Source of the DNA: Clostridiales bacterium
GTDB taxonomy: Bacteria; Bacillota; Clostridia; Lachnospirales; Lachnospiraceae
Length of the DNA: 6,951 nucleotides
NCBI GenBank assembly: GCA_021203115.1
Contig: JAJQBV010000067.1
Coordinates: 1-6,951 of the forward strand
Direction: 5' to 3'
In this document: piece by piece, positions 1-6,187 of the stretch
How positions within the stretch are numbered: the first letter of the stretch is position 1
Layout: the number at the start of each line of letters is the position of its first letter
The notes under the pieces: model-generated
What the model was told of the DNA's origin: nothing
The model's input: the letters and a program-made list of their open reading frames with translations, nothing else
Database searches by the model: none
Position numbers and translations under genes: made by a program

Positions 1-725
1 GCGAGGTTTATGTGATCGAGGTCAATCCCCGGTCGTCCCGCACCGTGCCTTATATCAGCAAAGTGACCGGAATCCCGATTGTGGATCTGGCAACCCGGGT
101 GATTCTCGGCGAGACCCTGCGCGGCATGGGTTACACGACCGATATCGCGCCGGAGGCGGACTATGTGGCGATCAAGATGCCGGTTTTCTCCTTTGAGAAG
201 CTCCGCGGCGCGGAGATCAGCCTGGGGCCGGAGATGAAATCGACCGGAGAGTGTCTGGGCATTGCGAAGACCTTCAATGAGGCGCTGTACAAGGCATTCC
301 TCGGCGCGGGCATCCATCTGCCGAAGTATAAGCAGATGATCATCACGGTCAATGACAAGGACAAGCCGGAGGCGGTCGGCGTGGCGAAGCGTTTTGAGGC
401 GCTGGGCTACCGCATCTACGCGACCCGCAGCACCGCGAAGTACCTGCAGGAGCACGGGGTGAATGCCCTCTGGGTCAACAAGATCTCGCAGGAATCCCCC
501 AACGTCATGGACCTGATTCTCGGGCACAGGATCGATCTGGTCATCGATACGCCGACACAGGGGCGCAACAAGACCAGAGACGGATTCCTCATCCGCCGGA
601 ACGCGATCGAGACCGGCGTCCACTGCCTGACCTCCATGGATACGGCAAACGCGCTGGCACTCTCGCTGGAGACCGCGCGGGATGAGATGACAATGATTGA
701 CATCGCGAAAGTGAAAAATCTATAG
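1..725 (+). CDS. carB: Carbamoyl-phosphate synthase large subunit, C-terminal part (partial)
   Basis: CarB makes carbamoyl phosphate from bicarbonate, two ATP and glutamine-derived ammonia, feeding pyrimidine and arginine synthesis in the cytoplasm together with the small subunit CarA. The reading frame is open from the window edge (first full codon at base 3) to TAG at 723-725, giving about 240 of the usual roughly 1070 residues. The start reads EVYVIEVNPRSSRTVPYISK, the conserved ending of the second ATP-grasp domain, whose ENPR-like Glu and Asn residues bind metal and nucleotide. It continues through LGPEMKSTGE into the C-terminal MGS-like allosteric domain, starting roughly at base 320 with KYKQMIITVNDKD. 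That domain holds the ATRSTAKYL and RRNAIETGVHCLT motifs and, in the family, binds regulators such as UMP. A GTG/ATG near base 12 is internal, not a start. The stop lies 14 bases before fprA. Identification is secure; only the 5' part is missing. Confidence 0.97.
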   Translation, partial: EVYVIEVNPRSSRTVPYISKVTGIPIVDLATRVILGETLRGMGYTTDIAPEADYVAIKMPVFSFEKLRGAEISLGPEMKSTGECLGIAKTFNEALYKAFLGAGIHLPKYKQMIITVNDKDKPEAVGVAKRFEALGYRIYATRSTAKYLQEHGVNALWVNKISQESPNVMDLILGHRIDLVIDTPTQGRNKTRDGFLIRRNAIETGVHCLTSMDTANALALSLETARDEMTMIDIAKVKNL

Positions 726-739
726 AAAGTGAGAGAATT

Positions 740-1936
740 ATGTATTGTACAAGAAAAGTAACAGATGATCTGATCTGGGTGGGAGGGGACGACCGCCGCC
801 TCGCCATGTTCGAGGGTGTTTATTCCGTCCCGGACGGCGTTTCCTACAATTCGTATCTTTTGCTGGATGAAAAGACGGTTCTGTTTGATACCGTGGACAA
901 GGCGGTCGACACCGTGTTTTTCGAGAATGTCTCCCATGCACTGGACGGACGGAAGCTGGATTATCTTGTGATTCACCATATGGAGCCGGATCACTCGGCG
1001 ACGCTCGGCGGGATTCTGCTGCGCTACCCGGATGTGACCGTGGTCTGCAATAAAAAGACCGAGGGCATGATTTACCAGTTCTTCGGCGAGGATTTTCAGA
1101 TGAACGTGCAGATCGTGAAGGAGAACGATGTGCTGGAGACAGGCGCGCACAGGCTGACCTTCATGATGGCGCCGATGGTGCACTGGCCGGAGGTCATGGT
1201 GACCTATGACTCCGCGGCAAAGACTCTGTTTTCTGCGGATGCCTTCGGCACGTTCGGCGCGTTAAATGGTGCGCTGTTCGCGGATGAGGTGGATTTCTTT
1301 GCCGATTATCTGAGCGAGTCGCGCAGATATTACACGAACATCGTCGGGAAATACGGCGCGCAGGTGCAGGCGCTTCTGAAAAAGGCGGCTGCGGTGGAGA
1401 TTGACCTGCTTTGCCCGCTGCACGGCTTTGTGTGGCGCAGGGATATTGATAAGTATGTTGAGAAATATCAGCAGTGGAGCCTGTATGAGCCGGAGGTTTC
1501 GGGCGTGATGATCGCATATGCCTCTGTGTACGGCAACACGGAGAATGCGGCGAACATCCTGGCCTGCAAGCTTCGCGACAAGGGGATCCGGACAACAATG
1601 TTCGATGTGTCTGTGACCGCCTCCTCTGAGATTGTGGCGGCTGCGTTCGAGTACAGTCATCTGGTCTTCGCCTCCACGACCTACAACGCGGGTATTTTCA
1701 TCACGATGGATAAACTGCTGCGGGATCTGGCATCACACAATCTGCAGAACCGCACCGTCGCCTTTATTGAAAACGGAAGCTGGGCGGCCACCAGCGGACG
1801 GCAGATGAAAGAGATCATCGGCGGCCTGAAGAATATGACGGTTCTGGAGGAAGGCGTCACGCTGAAATCCGCACTGCGCAGGAGCCAGATGGAGGAGCTT
1901 GACCGCTTGGCGGACGCCATCGCAGGTACGATGTAG
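740..1936 (+). CDS. fprA: FprA-family A-type flavoprotein (flavo-diiron O2/NO reductase)
   Basis: This is a cytoplasmic flavo-diiron protein of 398 residues, the usual length for the two-domain form. Residues 1-250 form the metallo-beta-lactamase-like domain. The diiron ligands expected in the family are all visible: H80-x-E82-x-D84-H85 (in HHMEPDHSA), H148, D167 and H228. Residues about 254-398 form a flavodoxin-like domain, with the FMN phosphate loop YASVYGNTENAA at 260-271 and the later STTYNAGIF and ENGSWAATSG loops. Family members reduce O2 to water or NO to N2O using electrons from rubredoxin, protecting anaerobes. There is no fused rubredoxin or flavin reductase domain, so a separate electron donor is needed. 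The ATG at 740 is preceded by a purine-rich but weak site (GTGAGAG). It follows carB by 14 bases, so the two are probably co-transcribed, and a terminator follows. Whether O2 or NO is preferred cannot be read from the sequence. Confidence 0.95.
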   Translation: MYCTRKVTDDLIWVGGDDRRLAMFEGVYSVPDGVSYNSYLLLDEKTVLFDTVDKAVDTVFFENVSHALDGRKLDYLVIHHMEPDHSATLGGILLRYPDVTVVCNKKTEGMIYQFFGEDFQMNVQIVKENDVLETGAHRLTFMMAPMVHWPEVMVTYDSAAKTLFSADAFGTFGALNGALFADEVDFFADYLSESRRYYTNIVGKYGAQVQALLKKAAAVEIDLLCPLHGFVWRRDIDKYVEKYQQWSLYEPEVSGVMIAYASVYGNTENAANILACKLRDKGIRTTMFDVSVTASSEIVAAAFEYSHLVFASTTYNAGIFITMDKLLRDLASHNLQNRTVAFIENGSWAATSGRQMKEIIGGLKNMTVLEEGVTLKSALRRSQMEELDRLADAIAGTM

Positions 1937-1953
1937 AAAATTGTTCTTGAGAA

Positions 1954-1983
1954 AAAACGTCCCGGTGATCGCCGGGGCGTTTT
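1954..1983 (+). terminator. Intrinsic terminator after fprA, possibly bidirectional
   Basis: AAAACGTCCCGG (1954-1965) pairs with CCGGGGCGTTTT (1972-1983), a 12-bp stem with one G-T wobble and a 6-base loop. It starts 17 bases after the fprA stop. The downstream T run is only four bases and lies within the stem. On the opposite strand the run is six T (complement of 1952-1957), so the structure could work at least as well in that direction, although no - strand gene is seen to its right. It probably ends the carB-fprA transcript. Confidence 0.7.
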
Positions 1984-2029
1984 CAGTGTGCCGTCAAAAC
2001 GGAGAAATTTCCAACTTTTTTCTCGCGCA

Positions 2030-2068
2030 TTTACATACATTTTTCTCAAAATTCACCTTTTTTTCACA
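2030..2068 (+). promoter_or_regulatory. Candidate Pho box (PhoP/PhoB-type direct repeats) upstream of Na/Pi transporter
   Basis: Hexamers resembling the Gram-positive PhoP half-site TT(A/C/T)ACA occur at 2030 (TTTACA), 2052 (TTCACC) and 2063 (TTCACA), with a degenerate member at 2041 (TTTTCT). The start-to-start spacing is 11 bases throughout, one helical turn, as known for PhoP boxes. The series ends directly at the -35 hexamer (2074), the usual position for PhoP activation, and the gene served is a phosphate transporter. The spacing and hexamers are seen directly; regulation by phosphate is inferred. The region is AT-rich, so chance similarity is possible. Confidence 0.45.
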
Positions 2069-2073
2069 AAAGT

Positions 2074-2102
2074 GCGACAAACCGGAAAAATCCTGCTAGA
2101 AT
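2074..2102 (+). promoter_or_regulatory. Predicted sigma-A promoter for the Na/Pi cotransporter gene
   Basis: A -35 of GCGACA (4 of 6 to TTGACA) is followed after 17 bases by a -10 of TAGAAT (5 of 6). TG at 2094-2095, one base before the -10, makes an extended -10. The weak -35 fits an activator-dependent promoter and adjoins the candidate Pho box. The start of transcription would be near 2109, giving a leader of about 40 bases. Confidence 0.6.
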
Positions 2103-2136
2103 AGGTTTTAATTGCGACAATGGAGTCGCGGTCTAC

Positions 2137-2142
2137 GGAGGA
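2137..2142 (+). promoter_or_regulatory. Ribosome binding site that selects the 2150 start
   Basis: GGAGGA ends 7 bases before the ATG at 2150. The in-frame ATG at 2120 has no such site, and its extra ten residues (MESRSTEDRT) are polar and lie ahead of the first membrane segment. Translation is therefore placed at 2150. Confidence 0.8.
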
Positions 2143-2149
2143 TAGGACA

Positions 2150-3790
2150 ATGTCTGTGACAGGTATATTTGCGTTGCTTGGAGGTGTCGGACTGTTTTTA
2201 TACGGCATGACGATCATGTCCAGCGGCCTTCGGAATGCCTGCGGCGATAATCTCCAGACGATTCTGGAGCACGCCACAAAGAATAAATTCATTGCTGTCC
2301 TGGTCGGACTGGGTATGACCATGCTGATCCAGAGTTCTTCGGCTACCGATGTGATGGTCATCGGCTTTGTCAACTCCGGTATGATGAACCTGTCTCAGGC
2401 GATCGGTGTCATCATGGGCGCGAATATCGGTACGACGATCACGGCGCAGATCACGGCCTTTAATCTGGGCGCGGTCACGCCGCTGCTTCTGTTTCTCGGC
2501 GCGGCCATGTATCTGTTTATCAAAAAGCGGTTCTGGAAGCATATCGGCTCCATTATTATGGGGTTTGGCATGCTCTTCGAGGGAATCGCGATCATGAAGG
2601 AGGCCATTGCACCGCTGGCGGAGACGCCGGCGTTCATTGAGTTCCTCACCGTACTTTCCAATCCGGCGCTGGCGCTGCTGTTCGGTATCGCGTTTACGGC
2701 GCTGCTGCAGAGCTCATCCTCGGCTACCGTTATCTTTCAGGCTTTTGCGATTCAGGGTCTGCTCAGCTACGATATGGCTGTATATCTGATCATCGGCGCG
2801 GCGATCGGCTCGGTCACGCCCAACCTGCTGGCCAGCCTTACCACGAACCGGAACGGCAAGCGTTCCGCGATCCTGAACCTGCTGTTCAATGTATTTCGGG
2901 CAGGGATCATCATCATTCTGATCAATGTATTCCCGGGAATCCTGACATGGATACAGTCTCTGTCGCCGAACGATATCGGCCGGCAGATCGCCAACACCCA
3001 TACGATCTTTGCGATCATTGCCGTGGTGGTTGAGCTTTTCTTTACAAAACAGATCATCGCACTTTCGTATAAAATTATCCCGTTGAAGCCGGAGGAGACG
3101 AAAAAGCAGGAGGATCGCTCTCTGGTATATATGACGAACATTACCAAGGTGCCGACGATTCTTATGCTCCGTCAGGCGCAACTGGAGATCACGCGGATGG
3201 GGCGGATTGCGGCGGAGAATCTGGAGGAGGCGATATCCTGTTTCTTCCATTATGATGAGGAGCAGGCGGCGCAGATTCGCGAGCGCGATGAGACGGTGAC
3301 GATCCTGAATCACGCAATCTCGGATCAGATGATCGCGCTGCGGCGTTTTGACCTGTCGAAAAATCATATGAAACGCATCTCCATGATGACCATTGCGACC
3401 ACGGATATTGAGCGGGTCTCCGGACACGCGCTGAATATTATCGAGTATTCGGAGGAGCTTCACGCAAAGAAGATTTTCCTGTCGGACGCTGCGGTCTCCG
3501 AGCTGAAGGAGATGACGGGGAGCACGATGGAGGCTGTGGGGCTGGCGCTGGATATTTTCTCCACGGAGGATTATTCACAGATTGATCGTTTGGAGGAGAT
3601 CGAGTCGCGCGTGGACGACCTGCAGAAGATTCTCATCGACAATCATGTGGACCGCCTGATGAACTCCGCATGCAACCCCACCAGCGGCGTTATTTTCTCC
3701 GATATTGTCACGGATCTGGAGCGCTGCTCCGACCACGCCATCAATATTGCCTACGCGTTGAAGGAGCGCGACAATCAGTTCTATACATAA
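2150..3790 (+). CDS. Na/Pi cotransporter family protein with C-terminal PhoU-like domain
   Basis: A 546-residue inner-membrane protein of the NptA/PNaS type, expected to move inorganic phosphate together with Na+ (E. coli YjbB is a relative that can export phosphate, so direction is uncertain). The N-terminal 310 residues are hydrophobic with about eight to ten membrane segments and hold two inverted Na/Pi repeats. The first has QSSSAT (61-66) and GANIGTT (90-96); the second has QSSSSAT (187-193) and GAAIGSV (216-222), where the usual GxNIGTT is altered. Residues about 335-546 are soluble, helical and PhoU-like, with DIERVSGHALNI (419-430) and DLERCSDHAINI (522-533). The second of these has the intact E-R-x-x-D-H metal-binding pattern, whereas the first has Gly where Asp is usual. 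The start at 2150 is chosen for its GGAGGA site; an ATG at 2120 would add ten residues. The gene stands alone between a promoter and the thl promoter. No convincing terminator was found after its stop. Confidence 0.93.
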   Translation: MSVTGIFALLGGVGLFLYGMTIMSSGLRNACGDNLQTILEHATKNKFIAVLVGLGMTMLIQSSSATDVMVIGFVNSGMMNLSQAIGVIMGANIGTTITAQITAFNLGAVTPLLLFLGAAMYLFIKKRFWKHIGSIIMGFGMLFEGIAIMKEAIAPLAETPAFIEFLTVLSNPALALLFGIAFTALLQSSSSATVIFQAFAIQGLLSYDMAVYLIIGAAIGSVTPNLLASLTTNRNGKRSAILNLLFNVFRAGIIIILINVFPGILTWIQSLSPNDIGRQIANTHTIFAIIAVVVELFFTKQIIALSYKIIPLKPEETKKQEDRSLVYMTNITKVPTILMLRQAQLEITRMGRIAAENLEEAISCFFHYDEEQAAQIRERDETVTILNHAISDQMIALRRFDLSKNHMKRISMMTIATTDIERVSGHALNIIEYSEELHAKKIFLSDAAVSELKEMTGSTMEAVGLALDIFSTEDYSQIDRLEEIESRVDDLQKILIDNHVDRLMNSACNPTSGVIFSDIVTDLERCSDHAINIAYALKERDNQFYT

Positions 3791-3857
3791 TCCCCAGTCG
3801 GAGCAGGTATCTGGTGAAAGAAACATAAAAAGAACACAAAAAGATGCCGCACACCCA

Positions 3858-3886
3858 TTGATAAATATTTCGGAAAGTGCTAAAAT
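3858..3886 (+). promoter_or_regulatory. Predicted sigma-A promoter for thl
   Basis: TTGATA (3858-3863, 5 of 6 to the -35 consensus) and TAAAAT (3881-3886, 5 of 6 to the -10) are separated by exactly 17 bases. The predicted start is near 3893, leaving a leader of about 65 bases before thl. This is the best-matching promoter in the window and fits the high expression expected of a central fermentation enzyme. Confidence 0.8.
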
Positions 3887-3898
3887 GACTTTATCTGA

Positions 3899-3919
3899 GG
3901 CGTTTGTTCTTTGAACGCC
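3899..3919 (+). promoter_or_regulatory. 5' leader hairpin of the thl mRNA
   Basis: GGCGTT (3899-3904) and AACGCC (3914-3919) form a perfect 6-bp inverted repeat with a 9-base loop. It begins about six bases after the predicted transcription start, and no T run follows, so it is not a terminator. A 5'-terminal hairpin can stabilise mRNA against end-dependent decay; an operator role is the alternative. Its function is inference only. Confidence 0.4.
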
Positions 3920-3957
3920 GCAAATAATATTTCAAAAAGTCAAAAGGAGAAAAGACA

Positions 3958-5145
3958 ATGGCAAAGAAAGTTGTAATCGCAAGCGCCTGCCGTACTGCAA
4001 TCGGCAAAATGGGCGGACAGTTCGGCAACACTCCGGCTGTCGAGTTGGGTTCCATCGTGATCAAGGAGGCAATCAACAGAGCCGGGATCACTGCGGATCA
4101 GGTTGACGAGGTAATGATGGGCTGTGTTATTCAGGCATCTCAGGGGCAGAACGTCGCGCGTCAGGCATCCATCAAGGCGGGCGTTCCGGATACCGTTCCG
4201 GCATTCACGCTGAATGTAGTCTGCGGTTCCGGTCTGAAGTGCGTGAACGAGGCGGCGAACATGATTATGGCCGGACAGGCTGATATCGTGGTAGCAGGCG
4301 GTATGGAGAATATGTCCATGGCTCCCTACGCTCTGAAGAAAGCGCGTTTCGGTTACAGAATGAACAATGCCACCATGATTGATACAATGGTAAATGACGC
4401 TCTCTGGGATGCGTTCAATGATTACCATATGATGATTACGGCAGAGAATATCTGCGATCAGTGGGGACTGACCCGTGAGGAGCTCGATGCATTCGCAGCG
4501 GCTTCCCAGCAGAAGGCAGTAGCGGCGCAGGAGTCCGGCGCATTTGACGCTGAGATCGTTCCGGTTCCGGTTAAGGTCAAGAAAGAGACCGTTATGATCA
4601 CAAAGGATGAGGGCCCTCGTCCGGGCACCACTCCTGAGTCCCTTGCGAAGTTAAAATGCTGCTCCGGTAAACAGGGCGGTCTTGTCACAGCGGGCAACGC
4701 TTCCGGTATCAACGACGGCGCGGCTGCGGTTGTCGTGATGAGTGCTGAGAAGGCAGAAGAGCTCGGCGTGAAGCCGATGGCTACCTTCGCGGCGGGCGCT
4801 CTCGGCGGATGCGCTCCGGAGATCATGGGCATCGGCCCGGTTCCGGCTACACGCAAGGCATTAAAGATTGCCGATCTTGAGATGGGCGACATCGACCTCA
4901 TCGAGGCAAACGAGGCGTTTGCGGCTCAGTCCGTAGCGGTTCAGAAAGAGCTCGGCTTCAGCTCCGACATCCTGAATGTCAACGGCGGCGCGATCGCTCT
5001 CGGACATCCGGTTGGAGCATCCGGCTGCCGTATCCTTGTCACCCTGCTTCACGCAATGCAGACCAGAGACGTTACATACGGACTGGCTACACTGTGCATC
5101 GGCGGTGGCATGGGCTGTGCGACCATCGTAAAGAAGGAAGCGTAA
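3958..5145 (+). CDS. thl: Acetyl-CoA C-acetyltransferase (thiolase)
   Basis: Thl condenses two acetyl-CoA to acetoacetyl-CoA and CoA, the first committed step of clostridial butyrate formation, in the cytoplasm. The protein has 395 residues, standard for a biosynthetic type II thiolase. The acyl-enzyme nucleophile is C89 in NVVCGSGLK (86-94). NEAFAAQS lies at 318-325, H350 is in GHPVGASG (349-356), and the C-terminal proton-shuttling C380 is in LCIGGGMG (379-386), completing the Cys-His-Cys active site. The start at 3958 has AGGAGA at 3945-3950, with GGAG 8 bases before the ATG. It has its own promoter upstream and a strong terminator 56 bases downstream, so it appears to be a mainly single-gene transcript next to hbd-bcd. 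In C. acetobutylicum ThlA the two catalytic cysteines can form a regulatory disulfide. Both are present here, but they are present in thiolases generally, so this does not show that the switch operates. Confidence 0.97.
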   Translation: MAKKVVIASACRTAIGKMGGQFGNTPAVELGSIVIKEAINRAGITADQVDEVMMGCVIQASQGQNVARQASIKAGVPDTVPAFTLNVVCGSGLKCVNEAANMIMAGQADIVVAGGMENMSMAPYALKKARFGYRMNNATMIDTMVNDALWDAFNDYHMMITAENICDQWGLTREELDAFAAASQQKAVAAQESGAFDAEIVPVPVKVKKETVMITKDEGPRPGTTPESLAKLKCCSGKQGGLVTAGNASGINDGAAAVVVMSAEKAEELGVKPMATFAAGALGGCAPEIMGIGPVPATRKALKIADLEMGDIDLIEANEAFAAQSVAVQKELGFSSDILNVNGGAIALGHPVGASGCRILVTLLHAMQTRDVTYGLATLCIGGGMGCATIVKKEA

Positions 5146-5201
5146 AGTAAATCAAACAGGATTGATCTATAAATCTCAAGAGACGATGATACTGATCCGG
5201 G

Positions 5202-5231
5202 AAAAGGCTCCGCGGAGGCGGAGCCTTTTTT
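5202..5231 (+). terminator. Strong intrinsic terminator after thl
   Basis: GGCTCCGC (5206-5213) and GCGGAGCC (5218-5225) form a perfect 8-bp GC-rich stem with a GGAG loop. Flanking AAAA (5202-5205) can extend the pairing into the six-T run at 5226-5231. This is a textbook rho-independent terminator between thl and hbd. Its T run overlaps the predicted -35 of hbd. Confidence 0.92.
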
Positions 5232-5257
5232 AGAAACAGGATAGTTAAAATTATAAC
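5229..5257 (+). promoter_or_regulatory. Predicted promoter for hbd-bcd
   Basis: TTTAGA (5229-5234, 4 of 6 to the -35 consensus) is followed after 17 bases by TATAAC (5252-5257, 5 of 6 to the -10). A promoter is needed here because a strong terminator separates hbd from thl. The -10 lies inside the candidate Rex operator, so bound Rex would block RNA polymerase. The start of transcription would be near 5264. Confidence 0.55.
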
Positions 5258-5259
5258 AA
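5242..5259 (+). promoter_or_regulatory. Candidate Rex (redox repressor) operator
   Basis: TAGTTAA-AATT-ATAACAA matches the known Clostridia Rex consensus TTGTTAA-N4-TTAACAA at 12 of 14 fixed positions, with one mismatch in each half. It overlaps the predicted hbd -10. Rex is known to repress butyrate-pathway genes in Clostridia and to leave DNA when the NADH/NAD+ ratio rises. That would induce Hbd and Bcd when reducing power must be disposed of. The match is seen; binding is inferred, and the rex gene is not in the window. Confidence 0.65.
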
Positions 5260-5316
5260 ACATCGCAGACGGGGTTTGTATTTCACATAAAAGCATATTA
5301 AAAAGGAGGAACTATC

Positions 5317-6156
5317 ATGAAGGTTGGAGTTATCGGCGCAGGTACAATGGGATCCGGTATTGCACAGGCATTTGTCCAGACAGAGGGATATGAGGTTTAT
5401 CTGTGCGATATTAATGACGAATTCGCGGCAAACGGCAAGAAAAAGATCGCGAAAGGCTTTGAGAAGCGCGTTGCGAAGGGCAAGATGGAGCAGGCGAAGG
5501 CCGATGCGATTCTGGCAAAGATCACGACAGGAACCAAGGATATCTGCACGGATGCGGATCTGGTCGTAGAGGCGGCGCTGGAGGTCATGGATGTCAAAAA
5601 GCAGACATTCAAAGAGCTGCAGGACATCGTTCCGGCAGGGTGCATTTTTGCCACCAACACCTCTTCTCTCTCCATCACAGAGATTGGTGCGGGTCTTGAC
5701 CGTCCGCTCATCGGCATGCATTTCTTTAACCCGGCTCCGGTTATGAAGCTGATCGAGGTTATCCAGGGCGCAAATACACCGGACGATCTCCGCGACGAGG
5801 TGATCGAGATCTCCAAGTCTATCGGCAAGCCACCGGTTCAGATTAACGCGGCTCCGGGTGTTGTGGTTAACCGAATCCTAGTTCCGATGAACAACGAGGC
5901 AGTCAGCGAGCTGGCTCAGGGTGTTGCTTCCGTCGAGGATATCGATACTGCCATGAAGCTGGGCGCCAACCACCCCATGGGTCCGCTGCAGCTTGGCGAT
6001 TATATCGGCCTTGACATCTGCCTTGCGATCATGGAGGTTATCTATTCCGAGACCGGCGATCCGAAGTACCGTCCGGCTCCGCTGCTGCGCAAGATGGTCC
6101 GCGCGGGCAAGCTCGGCTGCAAGACCGGCATCGGCTTCTATGACTACAGCAAATAG
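5317..6156 (+). CDS. hbd: 3-hydroxybutyryl-CoA dehydrogenase
   Basis: Hbd reduces acetoacetyl-CoA to 3-hydroxybutyryl-CoA in the butyrate pathway, after Thl. The 279 residues match the short clostridial form (about 280) with no fused hydratase. An N-terminal Rossmann domain carries GAGTMGSG (7-14). D31 at the end of the second strand suggests NAD(H) rather than NADP(H), by general Rossmann-fold rules. Catalytic residues expected from the family are visible: S116 in NTSSLS (114-119), H135 in [12 protein letters not shown] (134-145), E147, and N185 in VVNRIL. The C-terminal dimerisation domain has [11 protein letters not shown] (214-224) and ends GFYDYSK, as in C. acetobutylicum Hbd. The start has a perfect AGGAGG (5304-5309) 7 bases before ATG. 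It is separated from thl by a terminator, has its own Rex-type promoter region, and sits 31 bases before bcd, so hbd-bcd form an operon. Confidence 0.97.
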   Translation: MKVGVIGAGTMGSGIAQAFVQTEGYEVYLCDINDEFAANGKKKIAKGFEKRVAKGKMEQAKADAILAKITTGTKDICTDADLVVEAALEVMDVKKQTFKELQDIVPAGCIFATNTSSLSITEIGAGLDRPLIGMHFFNPAPVMKLIEVIQGANTPDDLRDEVIEISKSIGKPPVQINAAPGVVVNRILVPMNNEAVSELAQGVASVEDIDTAMKLGANHPMGPLQLGDYIGLDICLAIMEVIYSETGDPKYRPAPLLRKMVRAGKLGCKTGIGFYDYSK

Positions 6157-6187
6157 ACACAGACTATTTTAAGTGGAGGAAAATAAA

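Noticed and set aside
416..1183. Long open frame of 255 codons on the - strand across carB and fprA
   Set aside because: It is antisense to two genes with clear family motifs, has low-complexity composition, no ribosome binding site was seen, and it spans the gap between them; it is a shadow of GC-rich codon use.
1899..2099. 66-codon + strand frame running through the fprA end and the terminator
   Set aside because: It begins inside fprA in another frame, crosses the terminator and the Pho-box region, and has no ribosome binding site.
2120..2149. Upstream ATG giving the Na/Pi transporter ten extra residues
   Set aside because: It has no ribosome binding site and lies in the short leader hairpin; the ATG at 2150 has GGAGGA at 7 bases.
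2714..3463. Open frame of 249 codons on the - strand
   Set aside because: It is antisense to the Na/Pi transporter, rich in Arg/His/Asp as is typical of an antisense frame, and has no recognisable domain.
3791..3840. Terminator after the Na/Pi transporter gene
   Set aside because: Only a 4-bp CCAG/CTGG pairing with a long loop and no T run was found, so none is called.
3858..3875. Possible second Rex operator on the thl -35
   Set aside because: TTGATAA-ATAT-TTCGGAA matches only 10 of 14 positions, with a poor right half; the similarity of the left half is largely explained by the -35 hexamer.
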